Shown: one piece after another, positions 8,305 to 17,689 of the stretch
Position numbering within the stretch: position 1 is the stretch's first letter
Layout: each line of letters starts with the position of its first letter
Assembly: GCA_937890745.1 (NCBI GenBank)
Contig: CALADH010000043.1
Location: forward strand, 1-38,352
From: Scybalocola_A sp900557175
GTDB lineage: Bacteria > Bacillota > Clostridia > Lachnospirales > Lachnospiraceae
Direction of reading: 5' to 3'
DNA: 38,352 nt
Program-made: the position numbers and the translations under genes
The notes under the pieces: model-generated
What the model saw: the letters and a program-made list of their open reading frames with translations, nothing else
What the model was told of the DNA's origin: nothing
The model's database searches: none

Positions 8305-11300
8305 TTAGTCTAATTCACTGTTACTATCATTATATTCCATGTCGTCGGAATCTTCTTCCACATCGACAAACTCATCATTTTCAAGTACCTGTTTTTTATA
8401 GCCGTGTTCTTCAAGCTCATCGTCATCATAGAAGCCCGGGCCGTCACCCTCCTGCATAAATGACGCAAATTCTTCATTGCCGTAATCTAATGATTCGCCA
8501 ATCTCAACCTCTGTCTGGTCATCACGCAGAACGCGGACATCAAGAGCAAGTGACTGGAGCTCTTTAAGCAATACCTTAAAGGATTCAGGAATACCGGCTT
8601 CTGTCACATTCTCACCCTTAATGATCGCTTCGTATGTCTTCACACGGCCTGTCACATCATCGGACTTAAATGTAAGAATTTCCTGTAATGTATAAGATGC
8701 ACCGTAAGCCTCCAGTGCCCAAACCTCCATCTCACCGAAACGCTGGCCGCCGAACTGGGCTTTACCGCCGAGAGGCTGCTGTGTTACGAGTGAGTACGGG
8801 CCTGTTGAACGCGCATGGATCTTATCATCAACAAGGTGATGAAGTTTCAAGTAGTGCATGAAACCAATCGTTACAGGGCTGTCAAATTCCTCGCCGGTAC
8901 GGCCGTCGCGCAGCTGAACCTTACCTGTACGGCTGATTGGCACACCTTTCCATTCTTCTCTGTATGCTTTATTATTATCAAGGTATTCATAAACACCCGG
9001 ATCTAATATCTCTTTCCACTTTGCAGTGAAATCTTCCCATGACCAGTTGACATAATCATTTGCCAACTCCAGTGTATCCATAATATCAATCTCGTCTGCG
9101 CCATTAAAGATCGGTGTCTCAATCTTAAAGCCTAACGCTTTGGCAGCCAGTGACAGATGGACTTCAAGCACCTGTCCGATATTCATACGCGAAGGCACGC
9201 CTAATGGGTTCAGCACGATATCAAGCGGACGGCCGTTTGGTAAGAACGGCATATCTTCAACCGGAAGGACACGGGAAACAACACCCTTGTTACCGTGACG
9301 TCCGGCCATCTTATCGCCGACAGAAATCTTACGCTTCTGAGCAATATAAACGCGGACACACTGATTCACACCAGGAGATAATTCATCGCCGTTTTCTCTT
9401 GTAAATACTTTGGCATCAAGAATAATACCATAATCACCGTGAGGTACCTTTAAGGATGTATCACGGACTTCGCGGGCTTTCTCACCGAAAATTGCACGGA
9501 GAAGTCTTTCTTCCGCTGTCAGCTCTGTCTCACCCTTCGGTGTAACCTTGCCGACAAGAATATCTCCGGCGCGGACCTCTGCACCGACACGGATAATACC
9601 GCGCTCGTCAAGATTCTTTAACGCGTCATCGCCGACACCCGGCACATCTCTTGTGATTTCTTCAGGTCCGAGCTTTGTATCTCTTGCTTCCGCTTCATAC
9701 TCAGCGATATGGATTGATGTATATACGTCTTCCTGAACAAGTCTTTCACTTAATAAAACGGCATCCTCGAAGTTATAACCTTCCCATGTCATGAAACCAA
9801 TCAGCGGGTTCTTGCCGAGCGCAAGCTCGCCGTTAAATGTTGAAGGTCCATCGGCAATGACATCGCCTGCATTGACATGCTCACCCTTAAACACGATCGG
9901 TCTCTGGTTGTAGCATGCACCCTGGTTGCTGCCGATAAACTTCTGTAATTTATAGCGGTCTTTTCCGCCCTCATCTGCCTTAATGACAATTTCATTGGAT
10001 GCTGAAATTTCAACTGTACCGGCACGTTTTGCAAGGACGCACACGCCGGAGTCAACAGCAGCCTTTGCTTCCATACCTGTACCGACAACCGGTGAGTCTG
10101 TAAGCATTAAAGGCACAGCCTGACGCTGCATGTTGGAACCCATGAGCGCACGGTTGGCATCATCGTTTTCAAGGAAAGGAATCATGGATGTCGCAACAGA
10201 GAATACCATTCTCGGAGAAACGTCCATCAAATCAACTCTTGCCTTAGGGAATGTTGTTGTTTCCTCGCGGAAACGTCCTGAAATATCATTGTGTACAAAG
10301 TAGCCGTTTTCATCAAGAGGCTCATTGGCCTGGGCAACTCTGTAATTATCTTCTTCATCTGCTGTTAAATAAACAACTTCATCTGTGACACGCGGATTCA
10401 TCGGATCAGTCTTGTCAAGCTTTCTGTATGGTGCCTCAACAAAACCATATTCATTAATTCTTGCGTAAGATGCAAGGGAGTTAATAAGACCGATGTTCGG
10501 ACCTTCAGGCGTCTCGATCGGACACATTCTTCCGTAGTGGGAGTAGTGAACATCTCGAACCTCGAAACCGGCTCTGTCTCGTGAAAGACCGCCAGGACCT
10601 AAGGCTGATAAACGACGCTTATGTGTCAGCTCTGACAATGGGTTGTTCTGATCCATAAACTGAGACAGCTGAGAACTTCCGAAGAATTCCTTCACTGCGG
10701 CTGTCACCGGTTTAATATTAATTAAGGACTGTGGTGAAATACCTTCCAAATCCTGTGTTGTCATACGTTCGCGCACAACTCTTTCCATTCTTGAAAGACC
10801 GATGCGGTACTGGTTCTGTAAAAGCTCACCGACAGCTCTGATACGACGGTTGCCCAAGTGGTCGATATCATCGTTTGTACCAATGCCGTACTCAAGGTGC
10901 ATATTGTAGTTGATGGAAGCAAAAATATCTTCCTTTGTAATATGCATCGGGATAAGCTCATGGATATTTCTCTTAATTGCAGTCTTAATATCCTCGATAT
11001 CTGTATTTTCCTCAAGAATCTGTGCAAGCGCAGGATAATAAACCATCTCTGTAACGCCGAGTTCTTCCGGATTTACATCAACAAAAGCTTCAAGGTCTAC
11101 AGCCATATTGGAAAGAACCTTAACAACTCTGTCTTCTGCCTGTACAAAAACTGCAGGAATTGCTGCATTCTGGATTTTAGCAGCAAGCTCTGCCGTCACT
11201 GTCGTGCCGGCTTCTGCAATAATCTCACCGGTTGTCATATCAACAACATCTTCGGCAAGCGGGAAATTCTTAATACGATTCTTCAGCGCAAGCTTCTTAT

Positions 11301-12138
11301 TAAACTTATAACGTCCAACCTTTGCAAGATCGTAACGTCTCGGATCAAAGAACATTGCATTAATAAGGCTCTCAGCGCTTTCAACAGAAAGCGGCTCGCC
11401 CGGACGGATCTTCTTATATAATTCAAGCAGACCTTCCTCATAGTTTGTGGAAGTATCTTTTGTCAAACTGCCGTAAAGCTTCGGTTCCTCGCCAAACAAA
11501 TCAAAAATTTCCTGATTTGTGCCGACGCCAAGCGAACGGATAAGTACAGTAATAGGCACCTTTCTTGTACGGTCAACACGCACATAGAAAACATCGTTGG
11601 AATCCGTCTCATACTCAAGCCATGCACCTCTGTTAGGAATTACAGTTGCTGAGTACAATGTCTTACCAAGCTTATCATGTGCGATATCGTAATAGATACC
11701 CGGTGAACGGACTAACTGGCTGACAATAACACGCTCGGCACCATTGATAACGAAAGTACCTGTAGCTGTCATTAAAGGCAGATCGCCCATAAAAATCTCA
11801 TGCTCATTAATTTCATCCGTTTCTTTATTAATCAGACGGACTCTGACTTTTAAAGGTGCAGCGTATGTTGCATCGCGCTCCTTACATTCCTCGATTGAAT
11901 ACTTCACATCATTTTCGCATAATGTGAAATCAGTAAATTCCAAACTTAAATGACCGCTGTAATCCGCAATCGGAGAGATATCTTCAAAAACTTCCTTAAG
12001 ACCCTTTTCAATGAACCAATTATATGAATTCTTCTGAACTTCAATAAGGTTCGGCATCTCAAGAACTTCTCTCTGACTGGAATAGCTCATTCTGACATTT
12101 CTGCCGATTTTAACTGGTTTAATTCTACCGCTATTCAT
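8305..12138 (-). CDS. rpoB: DNA-directed RNA polymerase subunit beta
   Basis: Beta is the other half of the polymerase cleft and the rifampicin target. The product is 1277 residues. The rifampicin pocket reads SSQLSQFMDQNNPLSELTHK then RRLSALGPGGL, which is the sensitive consensus with the key Gln, Asp, His and Ser unchanged. Downstream are GRHGNKGVVSR and the C-terminal GGKAQFGGQRFGEMEVWALE clamp region. The ATG at 12138 follows AAGGGGTG with a ten-base spacer. It is the first gene of a two-gene rpoBC operon, with no rplJ or rplL directly upstream. As in rpoC, the end is an acidic tail rich in Asp and Glu. Confidence 0.99.
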   Translation of the reverse strand: MNSGRIKPVKIGRNVRMSYSSQREVLEMPNLIEVQKNSYNWFIEKGLKEVFEDISPIADYSGHLSLEFTDFTLCENDVKYSIEECKERDATYAAPLKVRVRLINKETDEINEHEIFMGDLPLMTATGTFVINGAERVIVSQLVRSPGIYYDIAHDKLGKTLYSATVIPNRGAWLEYETDSNDVFYVRVDRTRKVPITVLIRSLGVGTNQEIFDLFGEEPKLYGSLTKDTSTNYEEGLLELYKKIRPGEPLSVESAESLINAMFFDPRRYDLAKVGRYKFNKKLALKNRIKNFPLAEDVVDMTTGEIIAEAGTTVTAELAAKIQNAAIPAVFVQAEDRVVKVLSNMAVDLEAFVDVNPEELGVTEMVYYPALAQILEENTDIEDIKTAIKRNIHELIPMHITKEDIFASINYNMHLEYGIGTNDDIDHLGNRRIRAVGELLQNQYRIGLSRMERVVRERMTTQDLEGISPQSLINIKPVTAAVKEFFGSSQLSQFMDQNNPLSELTHKRRLSALGPGGLSRDRAGFEVRDVHYSHYGRMCPIETPEGPNIGLINSLASYARINEYGFVEAPYRKLDKTDPMNPRVTDEVVYLTADEEDNYRVAQANEPLDENGYFVHNDISGRFREETTTFPKARVDLMDVSPRMVFSVATSMIPFLENDDANRALMGSNMQRQAVPLMLTDSPVVGTGMEAKAAVDSGVCVLAKRAGTVEISASNEIVIKADEGGKDRYKLQKFIGSNQGACYNQRPIVFKGEHVNAGDVIADGPSTFNGELALGKNPLIGFMTWEGYNFEDAVLLSERLVQEDVYTSIHIAEYEAEARDTKLGPEEITRDVPGVGDDALKNLDERGIIRVGAEVRAGDILVGKVTPKGETELTAEERLLRAIFGEKAREVRDTSLKVPHGDYGIILDAKVFTRENGDELSPGVNQCVRVYIAQKRKISVGDKMAGRHGNKGVVSRVLPVEDMPFLPNGRPLDIVLNPLGVPSRMNIGQVLEVHLSLAAKALGFKIETPIFNGADEIDIMDTLELANDYVNWSWEDFTAKWKEILDPGVYEYLDNNKAYREEWKGVPISRTGKVQLRDGRTGEEFDSPVTIGFMHYLKLHHLVDDKIHARSTGPYSLVTQQPLGGKAQFGGQRFGEMEVWALEAYGASYTLQEILTFKSDDVTGRVKTYEAIIKGENVTEAGIPESFKVLLKELQSLALDVRVLRDDQTEVEIGESLDYGNEEFASFMQEGDGPGFYDDDELEEHGYKKQVLENDEFVDVEEDSDDMEYNDSNSELD

Positions 12139-12186
12139 TAACGTTCTTCACCCCTTAAATCTGGTATACGAGTTACTTGGATACAG

Positions 12187-12220
12187 GTGGATTTTCCGGC
12201 GAAACCGCCTAAAACTCCAC
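12187..12220 (-). other. Long leader hairpin of rpoBC mRNA
   Basis: In the roughly 92-base rpoB leader, GTGGA pairs with TCCAC, TTTT with AAAA, and GGCG with CGCC around a GTTT loop, with only one- or two-base bulges. The pairing is direct. A role in translation control or mRNA stability is inferred. It is not followed by a T run, so it is not a simple terminator. Confidence 0.6.
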
Positions 12221-12237
12221 AATAATTGCATCTTAGT

Positions 12238-12267
12238 ATGATAGCACAAACGTGGGAGGGGTGTCAA
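12238..12267 (-). promoter_or_regulatory. Promoter of rpoBC
   Basis: TTGACA (12262-12267) and TATCAT (12238-12243) are separated by 18 bases. The predicted start near 12231 gives a leader of about 92 bases. The purine operon ends in a terminator just upstream (12302-12345), so rpoBC is an independent unit. Confidence 0.82.
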
Positions 12268-12301
12268 GAGGGAAAATTAAAAAATCAAAAAGAATCCATA
12301 C

Positions 12302-12345
12302 AAAAAAAATGCGGCGGAGCATTTTTCACATCTCCTGCCGCATTT
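12302..12345 (-). terminator. Terminator of the purine catabolic operon
   Basis: AAATGCGGC plus GGAG pairs with CTCC plus GCCGCATTT across one bulged base, giving about 13 bp. The minus strand then runs into eight T residues. It begins four bases after the stop codon of the iron-sulfur subunit. Confidence 0.88.
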
Positions 12346-12348
12346 TTA

Positions 12349-12852
12349 TTACAACGTTTTATTTTCTTCACTGTTTATAGTATGATAAACTTCATCAACA
12401 ATTCTTTCCATTGCATCTAAAATTTTCTCATAACCTGTGCATCTGCAAAGGTGGCCGGAAATTAATTTACGCAGCTCATCTCTGCTATATTTTTTTCCCG
12501 TACCAACGATTTCCACAGCGCTCATAATCAGCCCCGGCGTACAAAAACCACACTGAACTGCCGCTTCTTCGATAAAGGCTTTTTGGATCATCGAAAGCTC
12601 TCCATTTGGCGATTTGAGACCTTCAACAGTCATCACGCTTTTTTTGTCGGCCCACATCGTTAAATAAATACAGCTGTCCACAGCTTCCCCGTCTACAAGC
12701 ACTGTGCAGGCGCCGCACTCGCCAACCTCACAGCCTTTTTTTACAGATGTCAGTCCTAAACGGCCACGCAGCGTATCCAAAAGAGATTCGCGCTCATCAA
12801 CAGCCAGCTCCCTGTCAATTCCGTTTACTGTCATATGAATTACTTTAAGCAT
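12349..12852 (-). CDS. xdhC: Xanthine dehydrogenase-type iron-sulfur subunit
   Basis: This is the small electron-transfer subunit of a molybdenum hydroxylase. The 167-residue protein has both [2Fe-2S] clusters of the family. The N-terminal ferredoxin-like cluster uses Cys41, Cys46, Cys49 (CEVGECGAC) and Cys61. The C-terminal helical cluster uses Cys101 and Cys104 (QCGFC) with Cys136 and Cys138 (CRC). Its ATG overlaps the last eight bases of the FAD subunit gene, indicating translational coupling. It passes electrons from the molybdenum site to FAD. The name follows the E. coli XdhABC scheme. Xanthine as substrate is inferred from the neighbouring purine genes, and related hydroxylases act on other heterocycles. 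Confidence 0.93.
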   Translation of the reverse strand: MLKVIHMTVNGIDRELAVDERESLLDTLRGRLGLTSVKKGCEVGECGACTVLVDGEAVDSCIYLTMWADKKSVMTVEGLKSPNGELSMIQKAFIEEAAVQCGFCTPGLIMSAVEIVGTGKKYSRDELRKLISGHLCRCTGYEKILDAMERIVDEVYHTINSEENKTL

Positions 12853-13735
12853 CCATCATCCCTCCCGCTTTTTCAATTGCGCCTTTTAATGCTCTGCGCG
12901 CCAATTCTTCAATGAGCTGAAGACGGAATTCTTTGGAAGCACGCCATGAGCTTCTCGGATTAACTTCCGTCAATGCCGTTTTAACAAAATTTTCTACCGC
13001 CTCCTTATCTCCTGTCCGGCTTCCTCTGAGAACAGCTTCCGCATTTTTACACCGAAGCGGCGTCGGGCCGGCAACACCGTACCCAAGGCGGACATCATCA
13101 ATATACTTTTTATCTTCTGAAAGCTTTACACGCACCGCACAGCCAAGCGTTGCGATTTCCATTGCCTTTCTCTTGCCGTACTTCATATAAACACCGTGCC
13201 AGCCCTCGAAATTTTCTTTTCTTATAATAAAATACTTACAAATTTCACAGCGGTTTCTTACTGTCCGTCCAGGGCCTGTATAAAACTCGCTGATAGGCAC
13301 CGTCCGCTCTCCGTCCGGTCCCTCAAGAACAAGCTCTGCATTAAGCGTCCACATTGTCGATGCAGAGTCCGCCGAAGTTGCCCCATTACATATATTTCCG
13401 CCAATGGTTGCCACATTTCTGATTTGAGGGCCGCCCACCGTATCTACAGCTTCCCCAAGCATCGGAATATATTTTTGAATCAGCACATCATTTGTAATAT
13501 GCGAAAATGATGTCGCCGCACCGATTTTTATATCGCCTTCCTCTGTCAGCGCCACCCCCTTAATTTCAGGAATATTGTGAATAGACACAAGGCTGCAGCC
13601 GGCATCTTTTCCCTCTCTTACGCGGATAAGCACATCTGTGCCGCCGCTGATAACATAGGCATTTTCATTTCCGGCAAGCGCCTCAATCGCATCCTTCACG
13701 CTTTTGGCCTCATAAAACGACTGTATATCAAACAT
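12845..13735 (-). CDS. xdhB: Xanthine dehydrogenase-type FAD subunit
   Basis: The 296-residue protein is the medium, FAD-binding subunit of the three-part molybdenum hydroxylase. The first FAD-binding loop is visible as VISGGTDVLIRVREG near residues 28-42. The second is GGPQIRNVATIGGNI near residues 100-115. The C-terminal CO-dehydrogenase flavoprotein domain includes GYGVAGPTPLRC. The ATG at 13735 follows AAAGGAGATGG. It lies 76 bases after the molybdenum subunit gene and overlaps the iron-sulfur subunit gene by eight bases. Its role is to take electrons from the two clusters and hand them to an external acceptor, probably a pyridine nucleotide. The acceptor is not deducible here. Confidence 0.93.
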   Translation of the reverse strand: MFDIQSFYEAKSVKDAIEALAGNENAYVISGGTDVLIRVREGKDAGCSLVSIHNIPEIKGVALTEEGDIKIGAATSFSHITNDVLIQKYIPMLGEAVDTVGGPQIRNVATIGGNICNGATSADSASTMWTLNAELVLEGPDGERTVPISEFYTGPGRTVRNRCEICKYFIIRKENFEGWHGVYMKYGKRKAMEIATLGCAVRVKLSEDKKYIDDVRLGYGVAGPTPLRCKNAEAVLRGSRTGDKEAVENFVKTALTEVNPRSSWRASKEFRLQLIEELARRALKGAIEKAGGMMDA

Positions 13736-13811
13736 GAATTTTCCATCTCCTTTCCGTATTTACACCCTCCTTATACATCACTGCCGGGTGCCGCGCCCAA
13801 AATATCCGGGC

Positions 13812-16238
13812 TTAAATCAGTCCCGCCGCCTTAAATGCCGCTGTCAGGCGCTGTGCTGTCATCGGCGTTACATTCATATGCACACCGGTCGCATTTAAAA
13901 TCGCATTTCTTATTGCCGGAGCAACAGGAATTGCCGGAGGCTCACCGAGCGACTTATTGCCGTAAGGGCCCGTCGGATCCTGAAGCTGGATAAATTCTAC
14001 ATGTAAATCCGGTACATCCATCGCCGTCGGAATCTTATAATCCAAAAGATTATCATTAAGCACACGGCCGGTCTTTTCATCGACGAGCATTTCCTCTGAC
14101 AATCCGTAGCCAAGCCCCATGCTCATGCCGCCATGCACCTGTCCTGCTGCCAGATCAGGATTAATCAATACACCCGAATCATGGACGTTAATAATTTTTT
14201 TCACATTGACAAGTCCCAGCGGCATATCCACCTCAATATCCACAAAACAGCAGCCGGAGGAAAATGTATTATCTTTGCAATGATTTGTAACCTCCGCAGT
14301 AATATGCTCTGATTTATCCAGAGAATACACCGAAGTTTCTGCCACAACCGCCACATCAAACAGTTCCGGCGCGCCGCCGCTTACAACAACCTTACTATCT
14401 ATAATATCGAGCATTTCCGCTTCAACAATATCGTCCGCCGAAAGACCAAGCACACCGCGAAGGCTGTCCGCCGCTTTTTTTACTGTCTCATCATGCACAG
14501 TCTTTGCCAAATCATCCTCTGCATGATTGAGCATATAGGCCGCATATTCCAAAATACGCGCTCTTAAAAGACCGGCGCATTTTTTACATGCCATGCCCGA
14601 AACATAAGTCTGCCTTGATGCATAGGCTCCGGTATCAAACGGTGTTGTATCCGTATCCTGAGTTGAAACAACATAAACCTTATCAAGGCGAATACCCGTT
14701 GTCTCGGCAGCCATCTGGCTAAATACCGTATCCGCACCCTGGCCAATTTCTGTAGCGCCCATACAAAGCTGCATCGAACCATCCTGATTTAAGACCATAC
14801 GCACCGAAGCCGTTTCAAGAGAAATCGGATGAACGCCTGTCTTATAGCAGAAAATCGCCATGCCGACACCGTGTCTTACAGGGCCGCTCTGATTGGCATA
14901 CGCCTTGCGCTTTTCGTCCCAGCCAATCCATTCCCGTCCACGTTCAATACATTTTTTAAGTCCGTAAGAATGAAATGCAATGCCATTGGCAGGATCCACA
15001 AAACCTTCCTTCATACAGTTTTTCAACCGGAAGTCACAAGGATCCATGCCGATTTTTTCAGCCAGATCATCCGTCAGACATTCCGCAAACCAGTCAGCCT
15101 GCGGAATACCGTAAGCACGCATGGCGCCGGCTGTCGGTGAGGATGTATAAACTGTTCTGCAGTCAACTTCACTGCCAATCGCGTCATGATATAAATCTTT
15201 AAACACATTGCCGCAGTTTGCACAAATTGCATGTCCGTGGGAAGCATAACCGCCATTATTGGCATAAGCGTCAAGCTTTCGCGCAAGCAATACGCCGTCT
15301 TTTGTCACAGCGCCCCTGCATCGTCCCAAAATCGCATGTCGTGTTCTTGTTCCATAAATCGTTTCCTCGCGGCTGATTTCAAGCCGTACCGGATGCCCGC
15401 CGACAGCCATCGTCAAAAATGCATTCAACGGCTCATAAAGCACATCCTGCTTATTGCCGAAACCACCGCCGATATACGGCTTCACAATTCTTACTTTACC
15501 GATATCAATGCCGAGTGCCTGAGCTGTACAGCGGCGCACAATATGAGGGATCTGAGTGGACGACGTCACTGTCACCTTCCCATTGACGTCCATATAAGCC
15601 CATGAAACCGGGAGTTCAATATGACAATGCGATATTCTCGGTGTCTCATAATCCGCCTCCACACAGACAATATTTTCCTCACCATATGTTTCTTTTGCCC
15701 GGCGCAGCCCCTCGTCAAATGTAAAATCCTTTTCTCCCATAGTCATATGGGAATGTACAATGACATTATCCTTCCGGATATCCGGATGCAGCGGTGTCGC
15801 GCCTTCTGCCATGGCAGCTTCCACTGTCACAATCGGTTCATATACCTCATACTCAACCTTCACAAGCCGGGCCGCCCGCGCAGCAGCGACCTCGTCTTCT
15901 GCGATGACAGCCGCAATATCATCCCCATAAATACGCACCCGCTGATTCAAAATACGGCGGTCGCATATATCTCTGTGCTTTTCCTCCACGCTCCACGGAT
16001 GCCCTGCCGTCGGAAACTGACAATCCGGCACATCAAAGCAGGTCACAATCTTAATGACGCCCGGAACACTTAAAGCTTCCTCTAAGTCAAATTTTTTAAC
16101 TAATCCGTTAGCAATTGTCGAATGCACGACCTTACCGTGATATATATCCCTCGGTTCAAGGTCTGCGCTGTATTTTGCCTCGCCGCTGACCTTCCCCCAT
16201 GCATCAACACGTTGTGTTTCCTTTCCTACAACACGCAT
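13812..16238 (-). CDS. xdhA: Xanthine dehydrogenase-type molybdenum cofactor subunit
   Basis: This 808-residue large subunit binds the molybdopterin cofactor and performs hydroxylation of the purine ring. It contains GGGFGNKQD (257-265), the AMRAYGIPQ cofactor loop, the GATEIGQGADT loop, and KSLGEPP with the expected catalytic Glu766. The ATG at 16238 is preceded by GGAGGAGA. A 15-bp hairpin separates it from the permease gene upstream, and no convincing separate promoter is visible, so expression probably comes from read-through of the guaD operon. No cofactor-maturation genes (for example a MocA- or XdhC-type accessory protein) are in the window. Hypoxanthine and xanthine are the likely substrates from context. 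Confidence 0.93.
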   Translation of the reverse strand: MRVVGKETQRVDAWGKVSGEAKYSADLEPRDIYHGKVVHSTIANGLVKKFDLEEALSVPGVIKIVTCFDVPDCQFPTAGHPWSVEEKHRDICDRRILNQRVRIYGDDIAAVIAEDEVAAARAARLVKVEYEVYEPIVTVEAAMAEGATPLHPDIRKDNVIVHSHMTMGEKDFTFDEGLRRAKETYGEENIVCVEADYETPRISHCHIELPVSWAYMDVNGKVTVTSSTQIPHIVRRCTAQALGIDIGKVRIVKPYIGGGFGNKQDVLYEPLNAFLTMAVGGHPVRLEISREETIYGTRTRHAILGRCRGAVTKDGVLLARKLDAYANNGGYASHGHAICANCGNVFKDLYHDAIGSEVDCRTVYTSSPTAGAMRAYGIPQADWFAECLTDDLAEKIGMDPCDFRLKNCMKEGFVDPANGIAFHSYGLKKCIERGREWIGWDEKRKAYANQSGPVRHGVGMAIFCYKTGVHPISLETASVRMVLNQDGSMQLCMGATEIGQGADTVFSQMAAETTGIRLDKVYVVSTQDTDTTPFDTGAYASRQTYVSGMACKKCAGLLRARILEYAAYMLNHAEDDLAKTVHDETVKKAADSLRGVLGLSADDIVEAEMLDIIDSKVVVSGGAPELFDVAVVAETSVYSLDKSEHITAEVTNHCKDNTFSSGCCFVDIEVDMPLGLVNVKKIINVHDSGVLINPDLAAGQVHGGMSMGLGYGLSEEMLVDEKTGRVLNDNLLDYKIPTAMDVPDLHVEFIQLQDPTGPYGNKSLGEPPAIPVAPAIRNAILNATGVHMNVTPMTAQRLTAAFKAAGLI

Positions 16239-16268
16239 ACTTCTCTCCTCCGTTCCATATTGATTTAC

Positions 16269-16304
16269 AAAAGAGCTGGCTGCACGCCGCAGCCAACTCT
16301 TTTT
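16269..16304 (-). terminator. Hairpin between permease and xdhA, probably a partial terminator
   Basis: AAAAGAG followed by a seven-base GC-rich arm pairs with its complement over 15 bp with one G-U pair and a five-base loop. On the minus strand only four T residues follow, within the stem end, so termination should be incomplete. The plus-strand T run is longer. It may set the ratio of transport and deamination genes to the dehydrogenase genes. Confidence 0.7.
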
Positions 16305-16315
16305 TGAAAATTTTA

Positions 16316-17689
16316 TTATAAGAATATGTACTTAAGTACAAACAATATCGCCAGCACATACATCAAAGCAGTAATTTTCTTTGTCTTTGCTTTTCCTGTT
16401 GCTAAATTGATGACAACATATGAAATAACGCCCATAGCAATACCTTCAGAAATACTGTACATAAATGGCATTGCAATAATGGCAATATATGCTGGAAGCG
16501 CTTCTGTGAAATCACTAAAATCAATCTTAGTAATTGACGTCAGCATAAGGAAGCCTACAACAACAAGTGCCGGAGCCGTTGCAAATGAAGGAATCGCAAG
16601 GAAAATCGGCGACAGGAATAATGAAAGTCCGAATAAAATTGCAGATACAATCGCTGTCAGACCTGTACGTCCGCCTTCTGCCACACCGGAAGCACTTTCA
16701 ACAAAAGTTGTTGTTGTTGATGTACCAAGAACCGCACCGACAGATGTGCCGACAGCATCTGCCAGCAGCGCGCCGCGGATTTTCGGAAGCTTTCCGTCTT
16801 TATCAAGCATATCTGCCTTGGATGCCACACCAATCAGTGTGCCTAACGTATCAAACATATCCACAAACAGGAACGCAAACATAATCACGAAGAAATCTAA
16901 GCTTAAAAGTCCCTTAAAATCCATCTGCATGAATGTCGGCGCAAGACTCGGAATACTGATACCCTTTGAGAAATCAGGAAGCAGGCTGTACATGCCGATT
17001 TCAGGATTCACCTGATATAAGCCGGTCAGCTGACAGATAATTCCAAGTCCCCATGTAATTAAAATACCCCAGAGAATATTTCCCTTGATACCTTTAACAA
17101 CCAATATACCTGTAATTAAAATACCGATTAATGCAAGTAAAACTGTAATACCTTCGCTGTTAAATAAACCGTTTTTCACGGAATTTTTAAAAGAATAAAC
17201 GCTGACTAATGTTGCACCGTCCACAACAATTTTTGCATTCTGAAGACCGATAAATGCAATAAATAAACCGATACCTACAGACACCGCATGTTTTAAATTC
17301 ATCGGTATCGCATTGAAAATAGCCTCACGGACCTTTGTCAGTGACAGCAGGATAAAAATCAGACCTTCAACAAATACTGCCGCCAGAGCTGTCTTCCACG
17401 AATATCCCATCTGAAGAACAACCGTATACGCAAAATAGGCATTAAGTCCCATACCCGGTGCAAGAACAAACGGATAGTTGGCAAATACCGCCATTAAAAT
17501 TGTTGCGATAAATGCAGACAATGCCGTTGCCGTAAAGACAGCCCCGCTGTCCATACCTGTTTCACCAAGAATATTCGGGTTGACCGCCAATATATAGGCC
17601 ATTGTCATAAAAGTTGTAATACCCGCAATAACTTCTGTTTTAACGTCCGTGTGATTTTCCTTTAAATGGAACAATTTGTCAAGTTTCAT
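16316..17689 (-). CDS. NCS2 family purine base permease (AzgA/PbuG-like)
   Basis: This is a membrane symporter for purine bases. The 457-residue protein begins MKLDKLFHLKENHTDVKTEV and then GITTFMTMAYILAVNPNIL, the hallmark of the AzgA branch of the nucleobase-cation symporters. Other conserved stretches are APGMGLNAYFAY, MFDTLGTLIGVASKA and the GTSTTTTFVESASG segment. Hydrophobic segments fit 12 to 14 membrane spans. The AzgA branch transports adenine, guanine and hypoxanthine, whereas xanthine and urate usually use a different branch. The ATG at 17689 lies inside the last 11 bases of ade with an AGAGGAGGG ribosome site, so translation is coupled. Exact substrate is inferred from family and neighbours. 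Confidence 0.93.
   Translation of the reverse strand: MKLDKLFHLKENHTDVKTEVIAGITTFMTMAYILAVNPNILGETGMDSGAVFTATALSAFIATILMAVFANYPFVLAPGMGLNAYFAYTVVLQMGYSWKTALAAVFVEGLIFILLSLTKVREAIFNAIPMNLKHAVSVGIGLFIAFIGLQNAKIVVDGATLVSVYSFKNSVKNGLFNSEGITVLLALIGILITGILVVKGIKGNILWGILITWGLGIICQLTGLYQVNPEIGMYSLLPDFSKGISIPSLAPTFMQMDFKGLLSLDFFVIMFAFLFVDMFDTLGTLIGVASKADMLDKDGKLPKIRGALLADAVGTSVGAVLGTSTTTTFVESASGVAEGGRTGLTAIVSAILFGLSLFLSPIFLAIPSFATAPALVVVGFLMLTSITKIDFSDFTEALPAYIAIIAMPFMYSISEGIAMGVISYVVINLATGKAKTKKITALMYVLAILFVLKYIFL

Noticed and set aside
10858..11421. 187-codon plus-strand frame opposite rpoB
   Set aside because: It is antisense to conserved rpoB codons, has no family resemblance and a shadow-like composition.
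15621..16073. 150-codon plus-strand frame opposite xdhA
   Set aside because: The coding constraint belongs to the minus-strand molybdenum subunit; no ribosome site or recognised motif.
16326..17015. 229-codon plus-strand frame opposite the permease
   Set aside because: Long only because the opposite strand encodes a membrane protein of biased codon use; no recognisable domain.
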